From: Chloroflexota bacterium
GTDB lineage: Bacteria > Chloroflexota > UBA11872 > VXOZ01
Direction of reading: 5' to 3'
NCBI GenBank assembly: GCA_012270555.1
Contig: JAAXIC010000048.1
Coordinates: 1 to 52,685, forward strand
DNA: 52,685 nucleotides
The notes below the pieces were generated by a model that saw only the letters and a program-made list of their open reading frames with translations, was not told where the DNA came from and did not search any database. The position numbers and the translations under genes are program-made. Of the stretch, positions 17,281 to 25,124 are shown piece by piece; positions within the stretch are counted from its first letter, which is position 1, and every line of letters begins with the position of its first letter.

Positions 17281-18491
17281 TCTCCAACCAGGCTTACGTA
17301 TTGAACGACGCCTTCGTAGGAACGGCCGGAAGCCACGACCTCAATGGTACGAATAGAGATGGGACGTTGCGCCAGTTGCAGGATGTTTTGTTCGTAGGTG
17401 TACCACGCATCTTGCTCGATCTGTGTTGCATTCACTGTGAGGTACTCAGCTTCAGTAGGCACGTAATAGTAGAAGCCGTGGAACCATTCTCTCTCTTCGC
17501 CATTTATGTCGCGGTAGCTAATGCGGACAATTACCGGATACTCGGATCCCTGCCGACCCCCACCGGGTAAGCTCTGTTGTATCACCTTGATGCGTGCCCT
17601 GAGGACTAGTTCCTCGAAGTCCCACACGTCACGGTTAATCTGCTGGATTAAGACGGTCTCGCCGTGACCTTCACCCTCGCGTTTCAGATGCACGCCATCC
17701 TGCTCAAAAGCAACGGTGCCCGACGGCGCCTCTATGGACCGATCTTCTTCCGTCCAATAGGTTCGTAATGTTGGCTCCGGTGCCGCGAAGTCTCCCACCT
17801 GGACCAGGTCCTGCGCCGCCGGCAGGGGCGCCGTTGGCAGTTGACCGTCTTCCGTCGTGACCCGTTCCCAAGCCGAGAGCGAGAGGACCCGATCACCATC
17901 GGTTACTACCGCGTTGCCCAAACGCGCGGCAAGCGAACTACGCGCATCCTCGATGACCTCCACGGCATAACTGCCCTCCAATAGATCAGCAGAAAATGTC
18001 GGGGTGCGCACGTGAAAGACGCGGTTCTCCGGAGATCTTACCGGGGACACTGCAATGCGGCTCTTACCTGCGACCTGCTCGATGACGATTTGCATCTTCT
18101 CAGGTTGATAGCGCACGAGATTGGAAGCAGCCAGCGTCACGCTGCTATTGGGATACAATTGAACGGTGCTGTCATCCGGCAACACCAGGAACGCGCGAGA
18201 ATTTTCATCAGTCCTAATGCTGTCGCCCGGATTCAATACTGTCTTGTCAAAGCGCACTACCCAGCTTGGGGAGCCCGCCGCATGCACATACACTTCTTGG
18301 CCGCTGATCACGCGCACGGGCACCGACACATCCTGGCGAATACTCTCGATGATCAACCGCAGTGCGTGCGGAAAGGAGAAGACGAGGGCTAAGAAGATAA
18401 GAAAGCTTACAACCAGTGTCGCCCACGCCAGACGCTGCAAGCCTCGATACGTTTGGCTTGGCGTCACCGGGGTGACCGTATCCTGTTGCAT
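17277..18491 (-). CDS. Single-pass membrane protein with FecR-like domain
   Basis: This protein of about 404 residues has one transmembrane helix near the N terminus (ATLVVSFLIFLALVFSF) with the rest outside the membrane. The region following it (VYVHAAGS, LNPGDSIRT, LPDDSTVQLYPNS) matches the FecR beta-solenoid domain. In FecR proteins that domain often senses signals for an ECF sigma factor, but no sigma gene is adjacent. The C-terminal half is a beta-rich domain of unknown role. The ATG at 18491, one base after the acylphosphatase stop, is preferred over an upstream TTG at 18518. The protein overlaps the acpS fusion by 4 bases. Confidence 0.8.
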   Translation of the reverse strand: MQQDTVTPVTPSQTYRGLQRLAWATLVVSFLIFLALVFSFPHALRLIIESIRQDVSVPVRVISGQEVYVHAAGSPSWVVRFDKTVLNPGDSIRTDENSRAFLVLPDDSTVQLYPNSSVTLAASNLVRYQPEKMQIVIEQVAGKSRIAVSPVRSPENRVFHVRTPTFSADLLEGSYAVEVIEDARSSLAARLGNAVVTDGDRVLSLSAWERVTTEDGQLPTAPLPAAQDLVQVGDFAAPEPTLRTYWTEEDRSIEAPSGTVAFEQDGVHLKREGEGHGETVLIQQINRDVWDFEELVLRARIKVIQQSLPGGGRQGSEYPVIVRISYRDINGEEREWFHGFYYYVPTEAEYLTVNATQIEQDAWYTYEQNILQLAQRPISIRTIEVVASGRSYEGVVQYVSLVGE

Positions 18492-18492
18492 G

Positions 18493-18786
18493 TCACTGCC
18501 TGATCTGAAACTCGGCAAAGGCCCCAGAAATCGGTTCCCAGCTTGTGTCGACGGACTCCACTCTGCTCATGAAAGGCCCATCGCCAAGCCGCTTCAAGAA
18601 CATCCGTAGCGCGTCAGTCGGCCCTTCGGCGAGAACTTCCACGCTCCCGTCAAAATCAACGTTGCGGACGTACCCCACCAGTCCCAGGCTTATCGCGGCG
18701 CGATGAGCAAACTGGCGGTACCCAACACCTTGCACCCTGCCGTACACACGCGCTCGTAGTTGCTGTCGATCAGAGGGTTTGCCCAT
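18493..18786 (-). CDS. acyP: Acylphosphatase
   Basis: This 97-residue enzyme hydrolyses acyl phosphates. It has the phosphate-binding GRVQGVGYRQF loop with the catalytic R24 and the partner N42 in YVRNVDFDGSVEV. Length and motif spacing are standard. It sits between the MetE-like gene and the FecR-like gene in a tightly packed minus-strand run. Confidence 0.95.
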   Translation of the reverse strand: MGKPSDRQQLRARVYGRVQGVGYRQFAHRAAISLGLVGYVRNVDFDGSVEVLAEGPTDALRMFLKRLGDGPFMSRVESVDTSWEPISGAFAEFQIRQ

Positions 18787-18823
18787 GCTACCCTCAGGCT
18801 AGCTTGATGCAAATTGAAACGAC

Positions 18824-19804
18824 CTACGCGTTGTCTAAGCCGAGTTCCTGGCGCACTTCGCCGACCGCCTCCACGATGACGGCAAGCTTGGCTTGCGCTT
18901 CATCCACCGTGCGCGTCTTGAGGCCGCAGTCGGGATCGATGTACAGCCGGTCCGCAGGAACGACTTGCAAGCCTTTGTAAATACCGGCCTTAACCTGTTC
19001 CTTGTCCTCGATTACGTGGCTGTGGACGTCTACGACACCCATGGCCAGTTTCTTCGTAAACGGCGCCCGAGAGCTAAAGAGATCGAGAAGGTCAAAGTCG
19101 CTATTGGCCATCTCCAAGTCAATCACATCCACCGGAATCTCCAGCATCTTGGGATAGATGGCCTCAAAGTCGCCATAGCAGATGTGTGTGCCGGTCGTTG
19201 CCTCTATGCCGTCAACTACCACGGCCATTGCGCGTATGGCCAGCGGCAGGTCTTCCGGCCGCGTAGAAACCGCCGGCTCGTCCACTTGAATGTACTGCGC
19301 CCCGGCCTTCTCAAGGTCCACCACCTCTTCGTGGAGCACCTCTGCCATGGCAAGCACGAACTCTTCCTGAGTATCGTAGTAATTGTTGTATGACCACTCC
19401 GCCATCGTGTATGGGCCAGTAATCATGCCCTTGACGGGCCGATCCGTCAGACTCTGGGCAAACTGCCACCAGTCGAGGGTGAAAGACTTCACCCGCTTCA
19501 GCGGCCCCACCGCGATTGGCTTTCGGTAATAGCGATTGCCATACGAGCGCACCAGACCGCTGATCTCCATGCCTGCCATTGTCTCGGCAAAGAAAGTGGC
19601 CATATCGCCCCGGTACATCTCGGAGTCTACGACTATGTCGAGCCCCAGTTCGTTCTGAAAGTCGACCCAAAACTCAGTGTACTTGCGTTCTAACGCCACC
19701 AATTCCTCGTGGGACAGCCTGCCGCGCGCAAAATCCGTGCGCGCTTTGGCAAGCGCCGGCGGCTTCGGCAAACTCCCAACTTGGGTTGTCCATAGACCTT
19801 CCAT
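18824..19804 (-). CDS. MetE C-terminal-like methyltransferase (zinc-binding, core-MetE type)
   Basis: This 326-residue single barrel equals the C-terminal catalytic half of cobalamin-independent methionine synthase. All four zinc ligands are present: H207 and C209 (THICYGD), E231 (DLEMAN) and C293 (DPDCGLKTR). The substrate-binding aspartate stands in IQVDEPA. The N-terminal substrate barrel of full MetE is absent, so it belongs to the short core-MetE group, some of which take methyl groups from corrinoid proteins or unusual donors rather than methyltetrahydrofolate. The ATG at 19804 starts 2 bases after the stop of the upstream zinc-less paralogue, so the two are made together. Confidence 0.87.
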   Translation of the reverse strand: MEGLWTTQVGSLPKPPALAKARTDFARGRLSHEELVALERKYTEFWVDFQNELGLDIVVDSEMYRGDMATFFAETMAGMEISGLVRSYGNRYYRKPIAVGPLKRVKSFTLDWWQFAQSLTDRPVKGMITGPYTMAEWSYNNYYDTQEEFVLAMAEVLHEEVVDLEKAGAQYIQVDEPAVSTRPEDLPLAIRAMAVVVDGIEATTGTHICYGDFEAIYPKMLEIPVDVIDLEMANSDFDLLDLFSSRAPFTKKLAMGVVDVHSHVIEDKEQVKAGIYKGLQVVPADRLYIDPDCGLKTRTVDEAQAKLAVIVEAVGEVRQELGLDNA

Positions 19805-19806
19805 CG

Positions 19807-20787
19807 TTATGCGACAGCCTCCTGAGCTTTCTTGACAGCACGAACCATGTTCTCTAGCTTGTCGTACGCCGTTTCTCTCGGCAGGAACTCCAAGCCGGTA
19901 TTCGGGCTGATGGCTAAGCGGTTCTTGGGAACGTGTTGTGTTACCCATTGCGCAGTTCCCAAGACCGCATCTTCAGATTCCATGCGCACATTGCGCGCGT
20001 CGATGATGCCTAGCATCAGATCTCTATCGTCGGGAAACTCCGGTACAAGCGCGGCATTCTGCTTGCCGTGCACCATGTCCAATCCGAAACCCTGGAACGG
20101 CAACGCGAAGAAGTCGGGCAGCCCGACCGCATCGCCAAAATCGGTGCGCAGCAACGTCGTGGTACCTACACCATCCATGAGCACGTCCATGGCTTCTTGG
20201 AATAGCCCCCAGTCATCCTTGTAGCGGTGCCAGACGATAGCCGGTTCATCGACTTGAATCAGCGGGGCGTCCGTTGCCGCCAAGGCCTTCATCTCCTGAT
20301 TCAAGGCCTGGGCCGTGTCCAAAACGAGGGTCTTGAGGTCAGTGTACACGCCAAGCAATGACAGCTTGGCAATGGTGTAAGGCCCGGTGACCACCGGCTT
20401 CACGGGCTTGGAGGCGTGCTGGCAGGCAAACGCGTAATCGCGCACAAGGATCGGCTCTTGCCATGCAACGCGCGCAGTTGCTTCCGGTTGGCGGTAGAAG
20501 GTGTTCGTGTCGAAGTAACGAATAAGACCGCCGATTTCATAGCCCTTGAGACTGCCGGCGATATATGTCACCGGATCTTGCCAGCGAATCTGACCGTCCG
20601 TGATCACGTCAATGCCGGCACGTTCCTGCTCGCCAATCACCTCGACCGTTACTTCATCTGCCGCTGCGGCAAGCTCGTCTGCCGTAATCCGCCCTCTGTC
20701 AAAGGAGCTTATGGCACGGCGTAATGTCTGCCCGCCGGGCCGATTGGCAATTTTTGGATAGTTCCCTGGGACCGTACTGATCATCAA
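19807..20787 (-). CDS. MetE-like barrel paralogue lacking all zinc ligands
   Basis: This gene is clearly homologous to the next one downstream and has the same length, 326 residues. The shared landmarks are VTGPYTIAKLSL and IQVDEPA. Every zinc ligand is replaced: His to R214, Cys to D216 (RTDFGD), Glu to V239 and Cys to T297 (SPNTGLE). It therefore cannot hold the catalytic zinc but keeps the substrate-binding loop. It is transcribed first, so the order zinc-less then zinc-containing matches the N-to-C order of the two barrels in full MetE. It may be a structural or methyl-donor partner; this is inference. A strong AGGAG site precedes the ATG. Confidence 0.83.
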   Translation of the reverse strand: MMISTVPGNYPKIANRPGGQTLRRAISSFDRGRITADELAAAADEVTVEVIGEQERAGIDVITDGQIRWQDPVTYIAGSLKGYEIGGLIRYFDTNTFYRQPEATARVAWQEPILVRDYAFACQHASKPVKPVVTGPYTIAKLSLLGVYTDLKTLVLDTAQALNQEMKALAATDAPLIQVDEPAIVWHRYKDDWGLFQEAMDVLMDGVGTTTLLRTDFGDAVGLPDFFALPFQGFGLDMVHGKQNAALVPEFPDDRDLMLGIIDARNVRMESEDAVLGTAQWVTQHVPKNRLAISPNTGLEFLPRETAYDKLENMVRAVKKAQEAVA

Positions 20788-21232
20788 CTGCTCCTGTGGT
20801 AAACTCCGTTTTTCTTCAGATTATATGGTATGGTACCCCGTCCCAAATTTCAAAGCCGATGAGCATTGACCTACTCCGGCACTCGCTTCATAGGTGAGCA
20901 AATGACGCCTCAACTCTCTAAGAATCGCGTCATTATCGGCCACCTGGTGACTACTAGAATCAAGTAACCGGGACCGGAATTCTACCGCTTTGGAGAGGCA
21001 AGCAAAGCGCAGATTCGTTGAGTCTACCATCGAGTGACAGCAGTTGCCCTCTAAGTTATGCTATGAACACAACAAGGCTACCGCTCACAGCGTTCTTGCC
21101 GTAGCAACAATAAACACCCTAGCAACCAGCTTAGAGACCAACTCAAGAGTCTGCTTGCAAGCCTCGGCTGCGTAGTGACCGCCGGGCTTTGTTGGCGTGC
21201 CAACGGCGATCTATAGAAAGGACCACCCTCCC
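20788..21232. other. Intergenic region between divergent genes
   Basis: This 445-base gap divides the minus-strand MetE-like operon from the plus-strand enolase-superfamily gene. Apart from the candidate minus-strand promoter near 20820 I see no gene, repeat, tRNA or recognisable riboswitch. Confidence 0.5.
20820..20846 (-). promoter_or_regulatory. Candidate promoter for the MetE-like operon
   Basis: Read on the minus strand, a perfect TATAAT (20825-20820) is preceded by TTGGGA (20846-20841) with a 15-base spacer. That leaves a short leader of about 25-30 bases before an AGGAG site and the ATG at 20787. The -35 box and the spacing are weak. Confidence 0.45.
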
Positions 21233-22378
21233 GTGCGGATTACCGACGTTGAGACCTATGTCCTCGGAGACAACTGGCGCAACATCGTCTTCGTGCGCGT
21301 GCTTACCGATGAAGGTCTGTATGGGATTGGCGAAGCAACTATCCAGAACCGCGATGAGGCTGTCGTCGCCTACCTCCATGGGGCTAAGAGTCGGCATATC
21401 GTCGGGAGCGACCCCTTCAACATCGAAGACCTGTGGCTCCGCATGTATCGTGATGACTTCTGGCGGGGCGGGCCCGTTGCCAATACTGCACTGAGCGCAG
21501 TCGAAATCGCCTGCTGGGACATTGTAGGGAAAGCGCTGGAAACGCCGGTGTACAGGCTCTTGGGCGGTCAATGCCACGAACGCATCAAGGCGTACGCTAA
21601 TGGCTGGTACACCGGAGATCGGACTCCCGAGGACTTTGCCCAGCGAGCAAAAACAGTGGTTCGCAAAGGCTACAAGGCCCTCAAGGTTGATCCGTTTGGC
21701 GCGGGCACGTACGAAATGGAAACCGCAGAGAAGCGCAAGTCAATCGAACTGGTGGAAGCCATACGCGCTGCCGTCGGGCCGGACATCGAGATCTTCATTG
21801 AAATGCACGGACGCTTCAGCCCGGCAACCGCAATCGAAATCGCCCGCGAGCTCGAACCCTTCAAGCCCGGCTGGGTAGAAGAGCCGGTACCGCCGGAAGA
21901 CCAAGATGCGCTGGAACGGGCGGCGCGGGACATCCACGTTCCTGTTGCCACGGGAGAAAGGCTATTCACGCGATTTGAGTACGCTCGGTTCTTTAGGCGC
22001 AACGTCGTAGACATCGTCCAGCCGGACATTATCCATGCCGGCGGCATTATGGAACTCAAGAAAATCGCCGCTATGGCTGACGCCCACTATGTAATGGTGG
22101 CGCCGCACTGTTCCAATGGGCCCGTCTGCACGGCTGCCAGCGTACACTTCGACTTCTGCACCACCAACGTGAAAATACAAGAGTGCTTTGACGACTTTGC
22201 GCCGGATTTCGTGCGTGAGGCCGTGATCGGCTTTCCACGGGTTAAAGACGGATACTTCTATCCGCCGGAGGCGTCCGGCCTTGGCATAGACCTTAATCTC
22301 GACGTGATCAAGGAACATCCCTACCGTTTCGGCCACTTCAATCTCTTTGCAGACGACTGCCAGCGACGCGCGTATTAG
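21233..22378 (+). CDS. Enolase-superfamily dehydratase (mandelate racemase / D-galactonate dehydratase-like)
   Basis: This 381-residue enzyme abstracts the alpha proton of a carboxylate, probably a sugar acid, with the carbanion stabilised by a divalent metal. It shows K148-A-L-K151 in the catalytic-lysine region, EMHGRF (E190, H192), the glutamate ligands at WVEEP (E217) and TGERL (E242), D265 and a C-terminal base H292 in VAPHCSNGP. The H-G-R-F and APHC patterns point to the galactonate-dehydratase branch. The GTG at 21233, 11 bases after AAAGGA, gives the standard RITDVETYVLG start and is preferred over a GTG at 21197. Confidence 0.9.
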   Translation: MRITDVETYVLGDNWRNIVFVRVLTDEGLYGIGEATIQNRDEAVVAYLHGAKSRHIVGSDPFNIEDLWLRMYRDDFWRGGPVANTALSAVEIACWDIVGKALETPVYRLLGGQCHERIKAYANGWYTGDRTPEDFAQRAKTVVRKGYKALKVDPFGAGTYEMETAEKRKSIELVEAIRAAVGPDIEIFIEMHGRFSPATAIEIARELEPFKPGWVEEPVPPEDQDALERAARDIHVPVATGERLFTRFEYARFFRRNVVDIVQPDIIHAGGIMELKKIAAMADAHYVMVAPHCSNGPVCTAASVHFDFCTTNVKIQECFDDFAPDFVREAVIGFPRVKDGYFYPPEASGLGIDLNLDVIKEHPYRFGHFNLFADDCQRRAY

Positions 22379-22494
22379 CATCCATCCCTCATTCAGTTGG
22401 GCTTTGCCAATTCGTGCTGAGTACAACTCCCTGTTACTAATGGATGTAGGGTACTGGCGGGAAATATGGACACGTTTGCTTGCAGGGTTCTGCG

Positions 22495-22698
22495 ATGCCT
22501 AAAGTACGGGACGCTATTCGACTGGTAGAGCGAGACGGTTGGAAGCACGTCCGCACTCGAGGAAGTCACCGCCACTACCGTCACCCCACAAAACTCGGAA
22601 TAGTTACCATAGCGGGTAAGCTGAGTAAGGAACTTGCACCAAAGACATGGAACAGTATTCTGAAGCAGGCTAAAATCCAAGAAGGGGATCAGACGTGA
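22495..22698 (+). CDS. hicA: HicA-family toxin (mRNA interferase)
   Basis: This 67-residue protein matches HicA, a ribosome-dependent mRNA endonuclease toxin with a dsRNA-binding fold. The catalytic His is in TRGSHRHYRHP (H25). The family ending TIAGKLSKELAPKT followed by a lysine-rich tail is present. hicB follows, overlapping by 4 bases, the usual toxin-antitoxin order. Confidence 0.93.
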   Translation: MPKVRDAIRLVERDGWKHVRTRGSHRHYRHPTKLGIVTIAGKLSKELAPKTWNSILKQAKIQEGDQT

Positions 22699-22901
22699 AG
22701 TATGCCATCGTCATTGAGAAAACCTGTAACGGCTACTCAGCATACGTACCCGACGTACCAGGTTGTGTCGCCGCCGCGGATACGCGGGAAGAAGCGGATG
22801 ATTTGATTCGAGAGGCTGTCGCTCATCATGTTGCATTGCTCCGTGAGCACGGCGAACCGGTGCCAGAACCACAAGCCACTACTGGACTGGTCGAGGTGTA
22901 G
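22695..22901 (+). CDS. hicB: HicB-family antitoxin
   Basis: This 68-residue protein has the HicB fold signature: IVIEKTCNGYSAYVPDVPGCVAAADTREEA at the start and an acidic helix (EEADDLIREAV). It neutralises the HicA toxin. No separate DNA-binding domain is seen, so this is the short form. Its GTG overlaps the hicA stop (GTGA), which couples translation. Confidence 0.93.
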   Translation: MKYAIVIEKTCNGYSAYVPDVPGCVAAADTREEADDLIREAVAHHVALLREHGEPVPEPQATTGLVEV

Positions 22902-22970
22902 GCACGCTTTTAGCAGACGTACCCAGGCGCTCCAGGGTTGAAGGGGAAGCATGCCTGGAGAGAGTGGAGC

Positions 22971-23393
22971 ATGACTATCAACACGGACTTCCTCACGCGT
23001 TGTATCCTGACCTTGGAGAGCGCGTTCGCGCAGTTGCAGCAGCATGAAGTGGACAGTGTTGCTTACGACATCTTTCGCGCCGCATGCGTTAAAGAGTTTG
23101 AGTTAGTCCTGGAGCAGAGCGGCAGTCTGCTGGGCAAACGGCTCGGACCCTATTTCGCTAGCAACCGGCAGGCCGATCAGCTTACCTTCAAGGACCGCTT
23201 TCGCCATGCGGCGAAGCACGGGTTACTCTCCGTCGAGGGTTGCGAACGCTGGCTCGGGTACAGAGATGCCCGCAACGACACGGCGCACCGCTACGGCGCG
23301 GGATTTGCTGAGGCAACACTCAAGCTGCTGCCCACCTTCATCGTCGACGCCAAGGAACTGGCGCAAGTCATTGCAGAGGGATCGGATGACTGA
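22971..23393 (+). CDS. hepT: HepT-like toxin (nucleotidyltransferase substrate-binding, HI0074 type)
   Basis: This 140-residue all-helical protein carries the R-x4-H-x-Y motif RNDTAHRY (R101, H106, Y108) that defines HepT/HI0074 proteins, some of which are RNases held inactive by the partner. The gene order hepT then mntA and the overlap with the next gene fit this toxin-antitoxin type. The ATG at 22971 follows GGAGAG; a TTG 33 bases earlier is less likely. Confidence 0.87.
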   Translation: MTINTDFLTRCILTLESAFAQLQQHEVDSVAYDIFRAACVKEFELVLEQSGSLLGKRLGPYFASNRQADQLTFKDRFRHAAKHGLLSVEGCERWLGYRDARNDTAHRYGAGFAEATLKLLPTFIVDAKELAQVIAEGSDD

Positions 23394-23736
23394 ACGTCTG
23401 GACTTGCCTTGCCGCTACCGCCGGCAAATCGAAGCGCTGTTGCGCACGTGCCTGCCCGGGGTAGAGGCATGGGCCTACGGCAGTCGCGTCAACGTCGTCT
23501 GCGACGAAGTCGGTAGAAGTCACCCAGGCAGCGATCTCGACCTAGCGCTGCGCTCGGCAAACCTGGAACCGATACCGGACGCCTTGCTCCGGGAGTTTAA
23601 CATGGCGCTGGAACGGTCAAATATCCCCATCCTAGTTCAGGCGCACGACTGGGCACGTTTGCCGGAGAGCTTCCACCGCGAAATCAACCGCAAACACGTG
23701 GTCCTACACGTGGAGCAAAGCGATTCCGACGAGTGA
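23386..23736 (+). CDS. mntA: MntA-like nucleotidyltransferase antitoxin
   Basis: This 116-residue minimal nucleotidyltransferase has the GS (G32, S33) and D-x-D (D50, D52) motifs, with PGSDLDLAL typical of the family. In known MNT-HepT systems the MNT adds AMP to the HepT tyrosine and blocks its RNase. It overlaps hepT by 8 bases, so the two are made together. The GS-to-DxD stretch is longer than in most relatives. Confidence 0.87.
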   Translation: MTERLDLPCRYRRQIEALLRTCLPGVEAWAYGSRVNVVCDEVGRSHPGSDLDLALRSANLEPIPDALLREFNMALERSNIPILVQAHDWARLPESFHREINRKHVVLHVEQSDSDE

Positions 23737-23887
23737 ACGGGCTGTTCCTTTTCAACAAAGCCCTGAACGCGGATTTTGGGTTAGCGCGGTTGAGGGCATA
23801 GACAGGGTGAGAAAGCAAGCAGGCTGTTAGAATCACGTGGAGCGGTGCTGCTAGAGTGAAATCCTTGGTACAGCGGAGGTAATGCCA

Positions 23888-25060
23888 ATGGCCTACGACC
23901 TGATATTGCGCAACGGCGACATCATAGAACCCAGCGAAGGCCGCCGTTTCACTGGCGACATCGGCGTTGCCGACGGCAAAATCACTGCCGTGACGGAGGG
24001 CACGCTTGCAGGCACCGGCGCACAGGAAATAGACGTCGCCGGGCACATCGTCACGCCCGGCCTGGTGGACCTGCACGGCCACTGCTACTGGGGCGTGGGC
24101 GGCACCGGCCTTGATCCGGACCTGGTAGGCGCGCACCATGGCGTAACCACCTGGATCGATCCCGGCAGCAGTGGTGCCGCGACCTTCCCCGCTTTCAAGC
24201 GTTTCATCATCGAGCAGTCGCAGGTGCGCGTGGTCCCCTTGCTCAATCTCAGCGCCAAGGGTCTTGTGCATTGCCAGGAGGTAGGCGAGCTTAACGATAT
24301 TCGTTACATCGACTCCGATCTCACTGCCGCCACCATTGAGCGTCACCGCGACCTCATTGCCGGCATCAAGGTCCGCGCCGGCCGCTCCAGCACCGGACAA
24401 ATGGGCATGATCCCGCCGTGGATAGCTCGCGAACTGTGCGATCAGCTCTCACTTCCTCTCATGGTGCATATCTCCAACGTCGCGCCGACCTTGCAGGAGT
24501 TGCTGCCGATACTGCGCGCCGGCGACATCGTGACTCACTGCTTCCACGGCAAGGTGGGCGGGGTTCTGATGCGCGGTCGTGTGCGCGACGAGGTCTGGGC
24601 CGCGCGCGAGCGCGGCGTGCTGTTCGACATTGGTCACGGCAACAGTAGTTTCTCATTCCCGGTTACCGAGGCTGCACTGGAACAGGGCTTTCCGCCCGAT
24701 TCCATCAGCACGGACTTGCACCAGGTAAGTATCCGCAGCACCGCCAAGAGCTTTCCGCACATAATGTCCAAGTTTCTGGCTCTCGGCATGGATATCGAGA
24801 CGGTTGTGCGCATGAGCACGCTCACACCTGCACAGTCGGTACACCGCGACCATCTCTGCGGCAGCCTGCGCGTTGGCGCCCCCGCCGACATTGCGGTCTT
24901 CAGCATCAATACCGGCCACGTCACCTTCCAAGACCCGCAGGGAGTGGAGCGTGACGGCGCCGAGTGGGTGGAAAACACCCATACCATCGCCAAGGGTGTG
25001 CTTCTTGATCGCAGCCGCGATCCGCTCGCTGACAAACCGTTCCCTATGGATACGATTTGA
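23888..25060 (+). CDS. Amidohydrolase-superfamily deacetylase (D-aminoacylase/dihydroorotase-like)
   Basis: This 390-residue TIM-barrel metallohydrolase has the binuclear-metal ligands expected: HGH (LHGHCYWG), a carboxylated lysine (AGIKVRAG), HIS (MVHISN), HCFHG and STDLH. It resembles Atu3266-type deacetylases that cleave N-acetyl or O-acetyl groups from small hydroxy or amino acids. The start is ATG at 23888: GGAGGT is 7 bases upstream, whereas the ATG at 23882 would be only one base from it. It lies just ahead of sbcD but probably is functionally unrelated. Confidence 0.85.
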   Translation: MAYDLILRNGDIIEPSEGRRFTGDIGVADGKITAVTEGTLAGTGAQEIDVAGHIVTPGLVDLHGHCYWGVGGTGLDPDLVGAHHGVTTWIDPGSSGAATFPAFKRFIIEQSQVRVVPLLNLSAKGLVHCQEVGELNDIRYIDSDLTAATIERHRDLIAGIKVRAGRSSTGQMGMIPPWIARELCDQLSLPLMVHISNVAPTLQELLPILRAGDIVTHCFHGKVGGVLMRGRVRDEVWAARERGVLFDIGHGNSSFSFPVTEAALEQGFPPDSISTDLHQVSIRSTAKSFPHIMSKFLALGMDIETVVRMSTLTPAQSVHRDHLCGSLRVGAPADIAVFSINTGHVTFQDPQGVERDGAEWVENTHTIAKGVLLDRSRDPLADKPFPMDTI

Positions 25061-25124
25061 GTGCACAGCCAAGGCTTCTGCGCAGTGGAGTAACTCACCG
25101 TGGCTCCGCCTCAGGAGAAATGCC

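Noticed and set aside
20821-21030. A 69-residue reading frame on the minus strand ahead of the MetE-like genes
   Set aside because: It has no Shine-Dalgarno site, overlaps the candidate promoter and shows no recognisable family pattern.
20788-21232. Possible SAM or cobalamin riboswitch ahead of the MetE-like operon
   Set aside because: None of the conserved core segments of these riboswitches can be seen, and the apparent leader is too short.
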